A stretch of 35,183 nucleotides of DNA. Origin: Streptomyces sp. S.PNR 29 (GTDB lineage Bacteria > Actinomycetota > Actinomycetes > Streptomycetales > Streptomycetaceae). This document shows, in pieces, positions 1-7,860 of the stretch. The stretch covers positions 1-35,183 of the forward strand of contig NZ_JANUQM010000027.1 of NCBI RefSeq assembly GCF_030386795.1. Direction: 5' to 3'. The stretch's first letter is position 1, and each line of letters opens with the position of its first letter. The notes below the pieces were generated by a model. It was given only the letters and a program-made list of their open reading frames with translations, was not told the DNA's origin and did no database searches. Made by a program: the position numbers and the translations under genes.

Positions 1-336
1 GGGGCCGAGGACCAGGGCGTAGACCGCCGAACGCAGCGGGAGTTCGCTGCGGGTCAGGGCGGTCGCCGCGGTCACCCCGATGATCAGCGAGAAGAGGGTG
101 CTCAGGCAGGCGACGAACGCGCTCAGTGAGAGGGCGGCCGGCCATTTGCTGCCGTCGGCGAACAGGGCCTTGTACCAGTTCAGCGTCCACGCCTGCGGCG
201 GGAACGCGGCGAAGGCGTTGTTGCTGAAGGAGGTGACGAGGATGACGACGATCGGCAGCGCCAGGAACAGCAGGATCACGGTGGCGACGGCGGTCAGCGT
301 GATCCGCCCGGCCAGGCTCTTGCGCAGCTCCATCAT
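1..336 (-). CDS. ABC transporter permease, PotC-like (partial, 3' end outside window)
   Basis: This is the N-terminal 112 residues of an inner-membrane permease of the spermidine/putrescine-type ABC importer family. It opens with a short basic stretch (MMELRKSLAGR), then a hydrophobic segment at about residues 13-35 and the family's N-x-W-Y-K motif (LNWYKALF). Further membrane segments follow before the left window edge cuts the gene. The start ATG overlaps the TGA of the upstream permease by four bases (ATGA), a sign of translational coupling. It would pair with the upstream permease to form the channel. The substrate cannot be read from the sequence. Confidence 0.9.
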   Translation of the reverse strand, partial: MMELRKSLAGRITLTAVATVILLFLALPIVVILVTSFSNNAFAAFPPQAWTLNWYKALFADGSKWPAALSLSAFVACLSTLFSLIIGVTAATALTRSELPLRSAVYALVLGP

Positions 337-1226
337 GACGCGCTCCTCTTCTTGGCACTGGCGCCGAGGGAGCTGATGAGCTTGACCAGCAGCAGTCCGG
401 CGAAGGTGAGCAGCAGCAGGATGACTCCCTGAGCGGCCGCCCCGTTCCACTGGTTCTCTTTCGTCACCTGCTGGTTGATGAGGGTGGCGATCATCGTCTG
501 CTTGGGTCCGCCCATCAGGGCGGGGGTGATGTAGTAGCCCAGCGAGAGGATGAAGCTGAGCAGTCCCGCGCTGGCCAGGCCGGGGGCGACCAGCGGCAGA
601 TAGACCCGGCGGAAGATCGTCACGCGTCCCGCGCCCATGCTGGCCGCGGCCGCCAGCAGGCGGCGGTCCACGCCGCGCATCACGCCGTACAGCAGCAGCA
701 CCGTGTACGGGAGCATCATCGAGGTGGTGCCGATGACCACGCCCAGCTCGTTGTAGAGCAACTGGAACGGCGCCCCCGGTACCCACAGGTGGGCCAGGGT
801 CTCGTTCACCAGGCCCTTGTCACCCAGCAGGATGATCCAGCCGTAGGTGCGCACCAGAGCGCTGATGAAGTGCGGCACCACCACGACCAGCATGGCCAGG
901 CCCGCCCACAGGGGCTTGAGCCGGGAGATCGCCTGGGCCAGGAGGAACCCGAAGACCAGGCTGAGCAGCGCCGTCTCGGCGGAGATCCGCAGCGTAGTGA
1001 TCAGGACGGACAGGTTGACGCCTGTCAGCGCGTCGACGTACCAGTGCAGCGTGAACGATCCGTCGGCGTTCTTCAGGCTCAGCAGCAGCGTGGAGAAGAT
1101 CGGGTAGACGAACAGCACCAGCAGGTAGACGACGACCGGCAGCGCGTACAGGATCCCGACCCTTGTCCGGCGGGAGGACAGCAGTTTGCGCGGGCGGGCA
1201 GGAGCCCCCGCGAGGGTGGCGGCCAT
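333..1226 (-). CDS. ABC transporter permease, PotB-like
   Basis: A 297-residue integral membrane permease of the spermidine/putrescine-type ABC family. A basic N-terminus (residues 1-22) precedes a first membrane helix (YALPVVVYLLVLFVYPIF). The family motif for ATPase contact, the EAA loop, is visible as ASMGAGRVTIFRRVYLPL at about residues 196-213. Six hydrophobic segments fit the family fold and the length is normal. The gene starts three bases after the ATPase gene ends and overlaps the next permease by four bases, so the four importer genes read as one operon. Family assignment is firm; substrate is unknown. Confidence 0.93.
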   Translation of the reverse strand: MAATLAGAPARPRKLLSSRRTRVGILYALPVVVYLLVLFVYPIFSTLLLSLKNADGSFTLHWYVDALTGVNLSVLITTLRISAETALLSLVFGFLLAQAISRLKPLWAGLAMLVVVVPHFISALVRTYGWIILLGDKGLVNETLAHLWVPGAPFQLLYNELGVVIGTTSMMLPYTVLLLYGVMRGVDRRLLAAAASMGAGRVTIFRRVYLPLVAPGLASAGLLSFILSLGYYITPALMGGPKQTMIATLINQQVTKENQWNGAAAQGVILLLLTFAGLLLVKLISSLGASAKKRSAS

Positions 1227-1229
1227 GGC

Positions 1230-2369
1230 TCACCCTGCCTGTTCGGTCGGGAAGAGGTTGACGTCGTCGGGGTCAGCGGTGATCCCGACCCGCTCGCCGG
1301 CGACCGGGCCCCGGCCGGCGGGTACTTCCAGGCGCAGCAGCGGCGCCTGACCGCCGTCGATGCGCACACCGGCGCGCACCAGGGTGCCCACGTAGGTGGC
1401 GGTCTCGACCGTGCCGGTACAGAATCCGTCGTCGGTGGCACAGGCCCGCAGCCGGCCCGGCTGCACAGCGACCTTCACAGAGGTGCCGGGGGCCAGCTGG
1501 TGGCGGCGTGCCTTGAGCAGGCCGCCCGTGTTGTCGAGGCGGACCAGGGTGTGCTCCCCGTCATGCTGCTCGACGCGGCCGGGCAGGAAGTTGGCCGCGC
1601 CGAGGAAGTCCGCCACGAACGGCGTCTTGGGCCGCTCGAACAGCTCCCTGGGGGTGTCGAACTGCTCGATCAGACCGTTACGCATCACCGCGATACGGTC
1701 CGACATCACCAGCGCCTCTTCCTGATCATGCGTCACATAAATGACGGTCAGGCCCAGTTCCTGCTGGATGGTCTTGATCTCGACCTGGAGCTGGTCACGG
1801 AGCTTCTTGTCCAGCGCGCCCAGCGGCTCGTCCATGAGGATCACCGGCGGCCGGTAGACCAGCGCCCGGCACAACGCGACACGCTGCTGCTGCCCACCGG
1901 ACAGCTCACGCGGCCTGCGGCCACCGAACCCGGACAGACCCGCGATCTCCAGCGTCTCCCCCACCCGGCGACGGATCTCGTCCTTCCCCACCCCGCGCAG
2001 GGTGAGCGGGAACGCGACGTTCTCAGCGACCGTCATGTGCGGGAAAAGCAGATACTGCTGGAAGACGAAACCCAGGCCCCGCTTCTGCGGCGCCAGCCGG
2101 GTGACATCCCGCTCCCCGACGGTGATGGTGCCGGAATCAGGTTCACAGAACCCGGCGATCATCATCAGCGTCGTGGTCTTCCCCGACCCCGAGGCGCCGA
2201 GGAAGGTGACGAACTCCCCCGCCGCGATCTCCATGGACGCCTCGTCGACAGCGACAACGTCCCCGTACGTCTTACGCAGAGCCACCACCGACAGCGACTT
2301 GCCGGTCGCGGTGGCCGGCTTGCCACCGGCCACCTTGACGGCCGGTGCCGCGACACCGAATTCAGCCAC
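1230..2369 (-). CDS. ABC transporter ATP-binding protein, PotA-like
   Basis: The 379-residue ATPase of the importer. Walker A is GASGSGKT (58-65), the Q-loop is near Q104, the signature is LSGGQ (156-160), Walker B is VILMDE (176-181) and the switch histidine is H214. The last ~120 residues form a TOBE-like domain, as in PotA/FbpC-type ATPases. It starts with GTG at 2369 and overlaps the stop of the binding-protein gene (GTGGCTGA), so the two are translationally coupled. A GGAG lies just upstream. It energises uptake through the two downstream permeases. All catalytic motifs are intact. Confidence 0.95.
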   Translation of the reverse strand: MAEFGVAAPAVKVAGGKPATATGKSLSVVALRKTYGDVVAVDEASMEIAAGEFVTFLGASGSGKTTTLMMIAGFCEPDSGTITVGERDVTRLAPQKRGLGFVFQQYLLFPHMTVAENVAFPLTLRGVGKDEIRRRVGETLEIAGLSGFGGRRPRELSGGQQQRVALCRALVYRPPVILMDEPLGALDKKLRDQLQVEIKTIQQELGLTVIYVTHDQEEALVMSDRIAVMRNGLIEQFDTPRELFERPKTPFVADFLGAANFLPGRVEQHDGEHTLVRLDNTGGLLKARRHQLAPGTSVKVAVQPGRLRACATDDGFCTGTVETATYVGTLVRAGVRIDGGQAPLLRLEVPAGRGPVAGERVGITADPDDVNLFPTEQAG

Positions 2370-3465
2370 GAGCCCACTCCAACCAGCGCTTGGTGACGGC
2401 CGCTTCGTTCTTCAGCCACCAGTCGATGTCCGCGTCGAAACCCTTGTCGTAGTACTTCGGCGCCCCCGCGAGCGCATTGCGCTCATCCTCCGTGAGCTTG
2501 GCGTAGGCCAGCGGAGACGACGGGTTCGACGGGAAGGCCTTCGCCAAGGCTGCCTGGCTCTCCGCACGCAGCGAGAAATCCATCAGCTTGTAGGCGTTGT
2601 CCACATTCGCCGCACCCTTGGCGATGGCATAGCCCTGGAACTGGCGGCGCATGCCGTTGAGCTGCCGCTCCACCGGCACACCCTGCTTCTGCAGATCGGC
2701 GATCCGGCCGTCCCAGACCGTGGACATCGTCACCTCCTGACGGCTGAGCAGCACACCAGGCAGCGGGCCACTGTCCCAGAACTTCTTGATGTGCGGCCGC
2801 AGCCGGGTCAGCACCTTGAAGGCACGGTCCACATCCAGCGGATACAGCTTGTCCATCGGCACACCGTCGGCCAGCAGCGCGAACTCCAGCTCCGGCAGGT
2901 CCCCGTCCGGGTGGACCATCGCACGGTCGCCCTTGAACGCCCGGGTGTCCCAGAAGTCCGCCCACGACTCCGGCTTGCGACCGCCGAAGGCATCCGTGCG
3001 GTAGGCGATGCACTGGCCGTAGAAACTGCTGCCAATGGCATGGTCGGTGACCTGGTTCTCGGGAATCTTCGCGCTCTTCACGCTCTTGACCCGGTCGCGG
3101 TCCAGCGTCTCCAAAGCGTCCTGCGCCACGTACTTGAGGTGAGACATCATCGAGTTGTTGATGAGGTCACACTGCGGGCGGCCCTGCTTGATCTGCGCAA
3201 GGAGCGGGGCATCGTCCAGGTTCAGCACCTTGACGCTGATACCGGTCTCCTGCGTGAACGGCGTGTAGATCGCCTTCTGCAGAGCCGCACCATAGGAACC
3301 GCCGCTGTCGCGGACGACCACCGTCTTGCCGCCCTTACCACCGCTGCCGCCGACCGTCCGGCTGGTGCCGGTACCGCAGGCGGAGAGCGAGGGAAGAGCG
3401 GCGAGGGCGGCCAGGCCGCCTGCTCCACGCAGGAGCGCTCTACGGCCGATCTGGGGATCACTCAT
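2362..3465 (-). CDS. Extracellular solute-binding lipoprotein, PotD/spermidine-putrescine type
   Basis: A 367-residue substrate-binding protein and first gene of the importer operon. The leader has a twin-arginine motif (GRRALLRG), a hydrophobic core and a lipobox (LSAC), so it is probably exported by Tat and lipid-anchored. The mature part has the periplasmic-binding fold of family 1 proteins for polyamines and related small molecules. I place the start at 3465 rather than at the in-frame ATG at 3480, because AGGAG sits seven bases before 3465 and the 3480 ATG is part of that same ribosome-site stretch. Polyamine-type family membership does not prove a polyamine substrate. Confidence 0.92.
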   Translation of the reverse strand: MSDPQIGRRALLRGAGGLAALAALPSLSACGTGTSRTVGGSGGKGGKTVVVRDSGGSYGAALQKAIYTPFTQETGISVKVLNLDDAPLLAQIKQGRPQCDLINNSMMSHLKYVAQDALETLDRDRVKSVKSAKIPENQVTDHAIGSSFYGQCIAYRTDAFGGRKPESWADFWDTRAFKGDRAMVHPDGDLPELEFALLADGVPMDKLYPLDVDRAFKVLTRLRPHIKKFWDSGPLPGVLLSRQEVTMSTVWDGRIADLQKQGVPVERQLNGMRRQFQGYAIAKGAANVDNAYKLMDFSLRAESQAALAKAFPSNPSSPLAYAKLTEDERNALAGAPKYYDKGFDADIDWWLKNEAAVTKRWLEWARG

Positions 3466-4034
3466 GACAAGACTCCTCATCTAGGGACGCGTGGGACCAG
3501 CTGTGCGGGGGCTTTACCTCGCAGGTGCGGGGGGGTGGATGGTGCAGGGCGGCGAATGACGCCGGCTGGAAGGCCCGGGTGAGTGGCGGGGGGGAAGCCA
3601 ATGCCGTCGCAGGCGGTGACCGGCAGGGTGGCAGCGGTTTTCACCAGAGCCGCAGCATGAAGGCTTTGTGAGCGGTGAGGCGGAGCGGGGCATGCGGTTG
3701 AGGGAGGCGCCGAGCGGTCCATCGGCCGCGGCGACGTTGCTCAGCAGGTAGCTTCGCGAGAGGTCTCGAAGATGACCGGGTTGCGCAGCATCGGCATCAC
3801 ATCACGGTCACGTAGATCTTTGAGTCCGACGCTGCGGCGAGGAGATGGCAGAACTCAAAAGGCCCAGGTCTTCAAGGCGGGGTTGCCGGAGTTCAGGCGT
3901 TCCGGGAGCGGGCCGGACTCGGGCGGCGCGAAGGGGTTTGAGAGGTTGATACCAATCAGCGGGCGCCCGAGGCAGAAGGCGAGACGGAGAACAGTCGTCA
4001 GCCCCTTGCTGGTGGTGATGCCCAGCAGGGACGT
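3466..4034. other. Intergenic region with coding-like scraps
   Basis: No convincing complete gene. On the minus strand a stretch at about 3850-4020 reads as a plausible protein C-terminus (it includes PLIGINLSNPFAPPESGPL and ends at a TGA near 3855). A second at about 3745-3820 reads RDVMPMLRNPVIFETSREA and stops. I recognise neither. They could be remnants of genes lost between the SDR gene and the importer operon. The importer promoter should lie here, but I see no clear -35/-10 pair. Confidence 0.35.
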
Positions 4035-4769
4035 TCAGAAGGCGGTATAGCCGCCGTCGACGGTCAGGACCGATCCGGTCACGTACGACGACTCCGACGA
4101 TGCGAAGAAGAGCACCGCGTCGGCGACCTCTTCGGGGGTGGCGAGGCGTTGGAGCGGGATCTGGCTCTCGCGCTCACGGCGGTAGCCCTCGGGGTCGGGC
4201 CTGCGCTGGAACGCCGCTTCGATGATCGGGGTGGCGGTCAGGCCCGGAGCGACGACGTTGACCCGGATGTTGCGCGGGGCCCATTCGATCGCCGCGCCCT
4301 TGGCGAGCATGATGAGGCCCCCCTTGGCGGCGGAATACAAGACCTGCCCGGACATGCCGACCATGCCCAGCCGTGAACTGACGCAGACGAATGATCCCCC
4401 TGCCTCGGGCATCAGCGGCGCGAAGTGCTTCATCACCAGGAACGCGCTGAGCAGGTTGCTCTCGAGCACGTTCTTCGCGTCGTCGCAGGCCATCTCGGTG
4501 AGCGGACTGACAGCCTGCAGGCCGTGGTTGAGGACGACGACGTCGACGGTGCCGAAGGACTGGGCGGCCTGCTTGGCCAGGTGCTCGACGAACGCCTCGT
4601 CGTTGAGGTCTCCGGGAACATACAGGTCGTCGGGCTCAGCGCTGTCGAGCCGCTCCCTGCGGCCGGTGAGCAGCAGGCGCGCGCCCTCGCGCCGGAAGTG
4701 GGAACTCACCGCCTCCCCGATGCCACTGCTGGCGCCGGTCACCAGGGCGGCGACGTTCTTGAGTCTCAT
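4035..4769 (-). CDS. SDR family NAD(P)-dependent oxidoreductase
   Basis: A classical short-chain dehydrogenase of about 244 residues. The cofactor motif is TGASSGIG, the structural motif is NHG (in place of the usual NAG), and the catalytic Ser and Tyr-x-x-x-Lys are VSS and YSAAK. It ends with the typical VTGSVLTVDGGY. The start is probably 4769 (MRLKN), because AAAGGA is nine bases upstream of it. The ATG at 4778 directly abuts that site. It is last in the RidA-aldolase-SDR unit, 69 bases after the aldolase gene. It probably oxidises an alcohol or reduces a carbonyl made by the neighbours; the substrate is unknown. Confidence 0.93.
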   Translation of the reverse strand: MRLKNVAALVTGASSGIGEAVSSHFRREGARLLLTGRRERLDSAEPDDLYVPGDLNDEAFVEHLAKQAAQSFGTVDVVVLNHGLQAVSPLTEMACDDAKNVLESNLLSAFLVMKHFAPLMPEAGGSFVCVSSRLGMVGMSGQVLYSAAKGGLIMLAKGAAIEWAPRNIRVNVVAPGLTATPIIEAAFQRRPDPEGYRRERESQIPLQRLATPEEVADAVLFFASSESSYVTGSVLTVDGGYTAF

Positions 4770-4838
4770 GTCGGACATTCCTTTACGGGGGGAGGTAGGT
4801 CGGGTTGCGCTCGGCAGGGGAATCTCGTCCCGTGCCGG

Positions 4839-5945
4839 TCAGTTGAGGAATCCGCGGGCGTCGACCGGCCACCGCTGCAGCGACGTGCCCGTGCTGTCGG
4901 TGACGATCAGTTCCTCGAAACCGAGGACGACCGGGCACACGTGGTTCGGCACGACCGGTATGACGCTGCCGACGCTGGGGCGGAACTCACCGTCCGGCAG
5001 CGGGAGGAACCCGTGGTACTCGTTGACCTTGGACAGGACCGCCTTCGTGCCGGCGATGCCGCCGTAGCCGATCTCGGGGCTGCCTTCTTTGCTGAGGGCC
5101 TTGTTGCCCACATCGACGATGACCTGGCCGGGGACCCAGTCACTGACCACAGTGCTGGCGACGAACAGCGCGATCTGGTCCTCCGTGCAGGAGCCCAACC
5201 GGGCGTTGTTCAGATCGCCGAAGACGTACTCGCCGGGACGGATCTCGGTGATCACGCTGCTGGTGGAGAACTCGAGGGTGGGAGTGGAGCCGGCGCTGAC
5301 CACCTCAGCGGTGACCCCGACACCTTCGAGGCTGCGTACCGCGGTGGTGAGCGCGGCCTCCTGGTCCTGCGCGGCGCGCCTGCGAGCGTCCCGACCGGCG
5401 CCGCCGTGACCTGGATAGGTGAAGACGCCCACCGGCACCAGACCGCGCTTGCGGGCGGTGAGAGCAAGGTCGCCCGCAGCCTCGGGCGGCGCCCCGGAAC
5501 GACGGGCGCCACAGTCCACCTCGATCACGACCTGCAGCCGCTCGGGTTCGTCTCCCATCGCGTCGGCGAGGGCCTCGATCGCCGCCGCGTTGTCTACGCC
5601 GACCCGCAGCCGGGCGGACTCGGCGAGCCGGCGGATCCGGGTCTTCTTCGTTCCCGAGGGCCAGATCGGGTAGGCGAGAAAGATGTCGTCGAATCCGGCC
5701 GCGGCGAAGACCTCGGCCTCACCGACATTGCCCGCGGTGATCCCCACCGCGCCGGCCTCGACCTGACGTCGCCCGATCTCCACACACTTGTGCGTCTTGA
5801 CGTGCGGCCTGACCTTGAGCTTGTGCTGGTCGGCGAAGCCCTGAACGCGCTCGATGTTGCCCTGCATGACGTCGATCAGCACGATCGGCGCGGGGGTGTC
5901 GATCCGCTCGACCAGAGCGTCGAGTGCTCGTTGCAGCCGATTCAC
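4839..5945 (-). CDS. D-threonine aldolase / D-serine dehydratase-like PLP enzyme
   Basis: A 368-residue fold-type III PLP protein with an alanine-racemase-like N-terminal barrel. The PLP lysine lies in RPHVKTHK (Lys50). Metal-binding His335 and Cys337 lie in PNHVCP, as in the metal-dependent D-threonine aldolase and eukaryotic-type D-serine dehydratase families. In these families the enzyme cleaves a beta-hydroxy-D-amino acid to glycine and an aldehyde, or deaminates D-serine. The GTG start at 5945 follows the RidA gene by about 120 bases. A broken copy of this gene's 5' end lies at 22667-22780, also after a RidA gene. The exact reaction is open. Confidence 0.88.
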   Translation of the reverse strand: MNRLQRALDALVERIDTPAPIVLIDVMQGNIERVQGFADQHKLKVRPHVKTHKCVEIGRRQVEAGAVGITAGNVGEAEVFAAAGFDDIFLAYPIWPSGTKKTRIRRLAESARLRVGVDNAAAIEALADAMGDEPERLQVVIEVDCGARRSGAPPEAAGDLALTARKRGLVPVGVFTYPGHGGAGRDARRRAAQDQEAALTTAVRSLEGVGVTAEVVSAGSTPTLEFSTSSVITEIRPGEYVFGDLNNARLGSCTEDQIALFVASTVVSDWVPGQVIVDVGNKALSKEGSPEIGYGGIAGTKAVLSKVNEYHGFLPLPDGEFRPSVGSVIPVVPNHVCPVVLGFEELIVTDSTGTSLQRWPVDARGFLN

Positions 5946-6068
5946 GCTGCCCTCCTTGTGGTTCTGCCTGGAATGATCGAGGGGCGCGGGTGCTCACTCC
6001 TCCTGGATGCCGACCGCGCGCGGCCCTCGATATCGCGCGCGCTTGCGTACATCGCCGGCGGCCCCGGC

Positions 6069-6554
6069 CTACACAGCGGTGCAGACCATCTGGATCTCGA
6101 CCGGACTGTTGAGCGGCAGCCCGGCGACACCGATCGCTGTGCGAGCGTGCCGTCCGTTCTCGCCCAGCACCTCGATGAGCAGTTCACTGGCCGCGTTGGC
6201 GACGGTCGACTGCTCACCGAAGTCCGGCGTACTGGCCACGAATACCAGCATCTGCACGATCCGGACCCGCTCCAGATCGCCCACCGCCTGCACAGCGGCG
6301 GCGAGCGCGTTGAGCGCGGCATGGCGCGCGAACTCCCGCGCCGTCTCCACCTCGACGTCCCGGCCGACAATGCCCTGGCCCAGCAGCCAACCGTCCTTGT
6401 AAGGCAGTTGGCCCGAAATGTAGATGCTGGAATCCACACTCCGGTGGTGCACGTAGTACGGGTTGTCACGGAGCTCGGGGAGGTCCAGACCCAAGGCCTG
6501 GAGCCGATCGGAAGCCGAGCCGGTGTTGGCTGCCGAAGCCACGGGCCGGCTCAC
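6069..6554 (-). CDS. RidA family protein (enamine/imine deaminase), copy 1
   Basis: A 161-residue YjgF/YER057c/UK114 protein. This family hydrolyses reactive enamine/imine intermediates made by PLP and flavin enzymes. The family arginine and glutamate are present (Arg138 in ARTAIGV, Glu153 in PVEIQ). I chose GTG at 6554 because it gives 161 residues, equal to the paralogue at 22153, with alignable N-termini (SASDRLQALGL and SASERLQALGL). It has a weak ribosome site and its GTG overlaps the stop of a small upstream frame. From about codon 67 on, its DNA is nearly identical to the second copy, while the first third is clearly diverged. Confidence 0.93.
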   Translation of the reverse strand: MSRPVASAANTGSASDRLQALGLDLPELRDNPYYVHHRSVDSSIYISGQLPYKDGWLLGQGIVGRDVEVETAREFARHAALNALAAAVQAVGDLERVRIVQMLVFVASTPDFGEQSTVANAASELLIEVLGENGRHARTAIGVAGLPLNSPVEIQMVCTAV

Positions 6555-6634
6555 CGCGCCACCGCCGCGGACGGCACAGGGCACGAACCTTCGTAGCTGA
6601 CCACGAGAACCCGCTTCGTATGAATCTTGATCAT
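6551..6634 (-). CDS. Possible leader peptide, 27 residues, upstream of RidA copy 1
   Basis: A small open frame starting MIKIHTKRVLVVSYEG that ends in a TGA overlapping the GTG start of RidA (GTGA). AGGAG lies 12 bases upstream, a long but possible spacing. RidA has no good ribosome site of its own, so coupling through this frame would explain its translation. No homologue is recognised. It may instead be an untranslated leader. Confidence 0.4.
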   Translation of the reverse strand: MIKIHTKRVLVVSYEGSCPVPSAAVAR

Positions 6635-6705
6635 CTGTACTCGGGTCTCCTCTCGAGTACCAGTGCGGCGCGAAACGCCGCATGATGGCTTAAAAGTGCC
6701 ATCGG

Positions 6706-6749
6706 ATTGTCGTTTGTCGACGATATGGGTGCCTGTCGAGTGCTGTCAA
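6706..6749 (-). promoter_or_regulatory. Promoter and GntR-type operator for the RidA-aldolase-SDR unit
   Basis: Reading leftward: TTGACA (6749-6744), an 18-base spacer, then TATCGT (6725-6720). The 13-base element GTCGACAAACGAC (6721-6709) starts on the -10 box. The identical 13-mer lies at the gntR promoter (21230-21242). A repressor bound here would block polymerase. The binding protein is inferred from the shared element. Confidence 0.65.
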
Positions 6750-6774
6750 TAAGAACTTCAGCCGCGAGCAAGGC

Positions 6775-6945
6775 CAACGGGGATCAGTTCGAGGATGCGA
6801 TGCGGCGGTTCAGGGCAGGCGCGCGGTGGCGTGAGATGCCAGGCGCGTTCGGGCCTGGCCGACCGTCTACGGGCGCTTGCGGGTCTGGCGGAACGCCGGC
6901 CGCTTCACCGCGCTGCTGGAAGGCCTGATCGTTGAAGTCACTCGC
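6775..6945 (+). pseudogene. IS5-family transposase fragment (N-terminal part, frameshifted)
   Basis: The frames RFRAGARWREMPGAFG and, one base shifted, PTVYGRLRVWRNAGRF and LLEGLIVEV together reproduce the N-terminal domain of IS5-type transposases (usually WREMP-x-FGPWxTVYxRFxxW). One base is missing near 6862, where GGGCCTGGCC should encode G-P-W. No catalytic DDE region follows, so this is a scar. The next 235 bases up to 7180 hold nothing I can name. Confidence 0.7.
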
Positions 6946-7180
6946 AGCAGTCGACGTCCTGGGCCCCCGGCGACCGACCCGTCATCGTTCTGCTCCTACG
7001 CCTTCGTGTCGCCCTCGGGTCGCGCCTCCAGCATGGCCGCACCGAGCCGTGACCACGACTGAGGCCCGGACGCCGCGCCAGTGATCCGGGACGGCGTCCG
7101 GGCAGGCCAAGAACGCGTACCTGGACGGACAGCGCGCGTTCGGCGACCGGTGATGCGTGGCGATAAGCGCACCATGCGGG

Positions 7181-7390
7181 TCAGTGCGTCGTCTCGGCCC
7201 TGTCGCAGGTGTGGCATACCACTCTGCGTGCCGGGATACGGCCGTACGAAGCACCCATTCCGATCTGGCGTGTTACCTGCACCTGACGTACGAGGGCGTG
7301 GTTCTCGCAGGCGGCCAAGCCGCAGCGCGAGCACACGCCGATGCCGGTGGTGTCGCTGCGCGCCTCCTGGAGGCAGTCGTAGCACCTCAT
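7181..7390 (-). CDS. DUF2180 family zinc-ribbon protein
   Basis: A 69-residue protein beginning MRCYDC. It carries four Cys pairs or half-pairs: CYDC, CSRCGLAAC-E-NH and CHTC. The spacing fits a small treble-clef or zinc-ribbon protein of the DUF2180 family. The start at 7390 is preceded by GGAG at seven bases. In actinomycetes such genes often sit near universal stress proteins and other dormancy genes, and decayed members of that group lie at 26.3-29.4 kb here. Its molecular role is unknown. Upstream is an AT-rich promoter with a perfect palindrome. Confidence 0.75.
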   Translation of the reverse strand: MRCYDCLQEARSDTTGIGVCSRCGLAACENHALVRQVQVTRQIGMGASYGRIPARRVVCHTCDRAETTH

Positions 7391-7483
7391 GTCCAACTCC
7401 GATTTCAGTAGGGGGCCGGGTATGGCGGCCAACCAGCACGAACAAATCCACTCAGGCCGCGCACACCTACTCAAGGAGCTTGA

Positions 7484-7512
7484 AAACTAGATCCTAGTTT
7501 AGACATTGTCAA
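7484..7512 (-). promoter_or_regulatory. Promoter with palindromic operator upstream of the DUF2180 gene
   Basis: Reading leftward: TTGACA (7512-7507), a 17-base spacer, then TAGTTT (7489-7484). The 17-base palindrome AAACTAG-ATC-CTAGTTT (7484-7500) covers the -10 box. The patch is far more AT-rich than its surroundings. The leader to the DUF2180 start is about 90 bases. No regulator is assigned. Confidence 0.55.
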
Positions 7513-7657
7513 TATCAAGACGCGATCGCATGACCGAGCGACGCGGACTGTGCTGTCGGTGCGCTCGGTCCTGGAAGACACAACACCCCTACCTCGCCCG
7601 CGCAAGAGCCGCACCAGGCATCGCTGTGATGACCCGCAGTCAGGTGATCGGCCTCGG

Positions 7658-7694
7658 GGAACATCGGTACAGCGGTTATCGGTGAGAACGATCA
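7658..7694 (+). repeat. Left terminal inverted repeat (37 bp)
   Basis: Perfect inverted match to 11127-11163. On the minus strand it encodes D-R-S-H-R-stop, so the reading frame entering this end closes inside the repeat. Confidence 0.9.
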
Positions 7695-7858
7695 TGGCCT
7701 TCTAGCACAGTGATCCCCTTCGCCGCTGAGCGTGGGGCGATGTCGCTGCCCTTGATCACTTTGGCGGACTCGGCGTCGAACCGCTCCTTGCCGACCTTCT
7801 CGGCGAACGTGGTCAGGTACTTCACCCGCGTGGCGATCGTTGGCTCCGTCTTGTGGTG
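7676..7858 (-). pseudogene. Unassigned coding-like fragment
   Basis: An open frame directly after the ArsR stop reads TIATRVKYLTTFAEKVGKER, then DAESAKVIKG and PRSAAKGITVLEGHDRSHR, and stops within the left terminal repeat. The composition looks like real protein rather than a shadow, but there is no credible start and I recognise no family. It is probably the 3' end of a lost gene. Confidence 0.35.
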
Positions 7859-7860
7859 AA

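Noticed and set aside
789..2396. 535-codon open frame on the plus strand
   Set aside because: It is antisense to the permease and ATPase genes, has low-complexity Gln/Arg/Asp-rich composition and no ribosome site; it is a by-product of GC-rich codon use.
2002..3582. 526-codon open frame on the plus strand
   Set aside because: Antisense to the ATPase and binding-protein genes, whose motifs are intact.
4425..6596. 723-codon open frame on the plus strand, the longest in the window
   Set aside because: Entirely antisense to the SDR, aldolase and RidA genes, all of which have clear family motifs.
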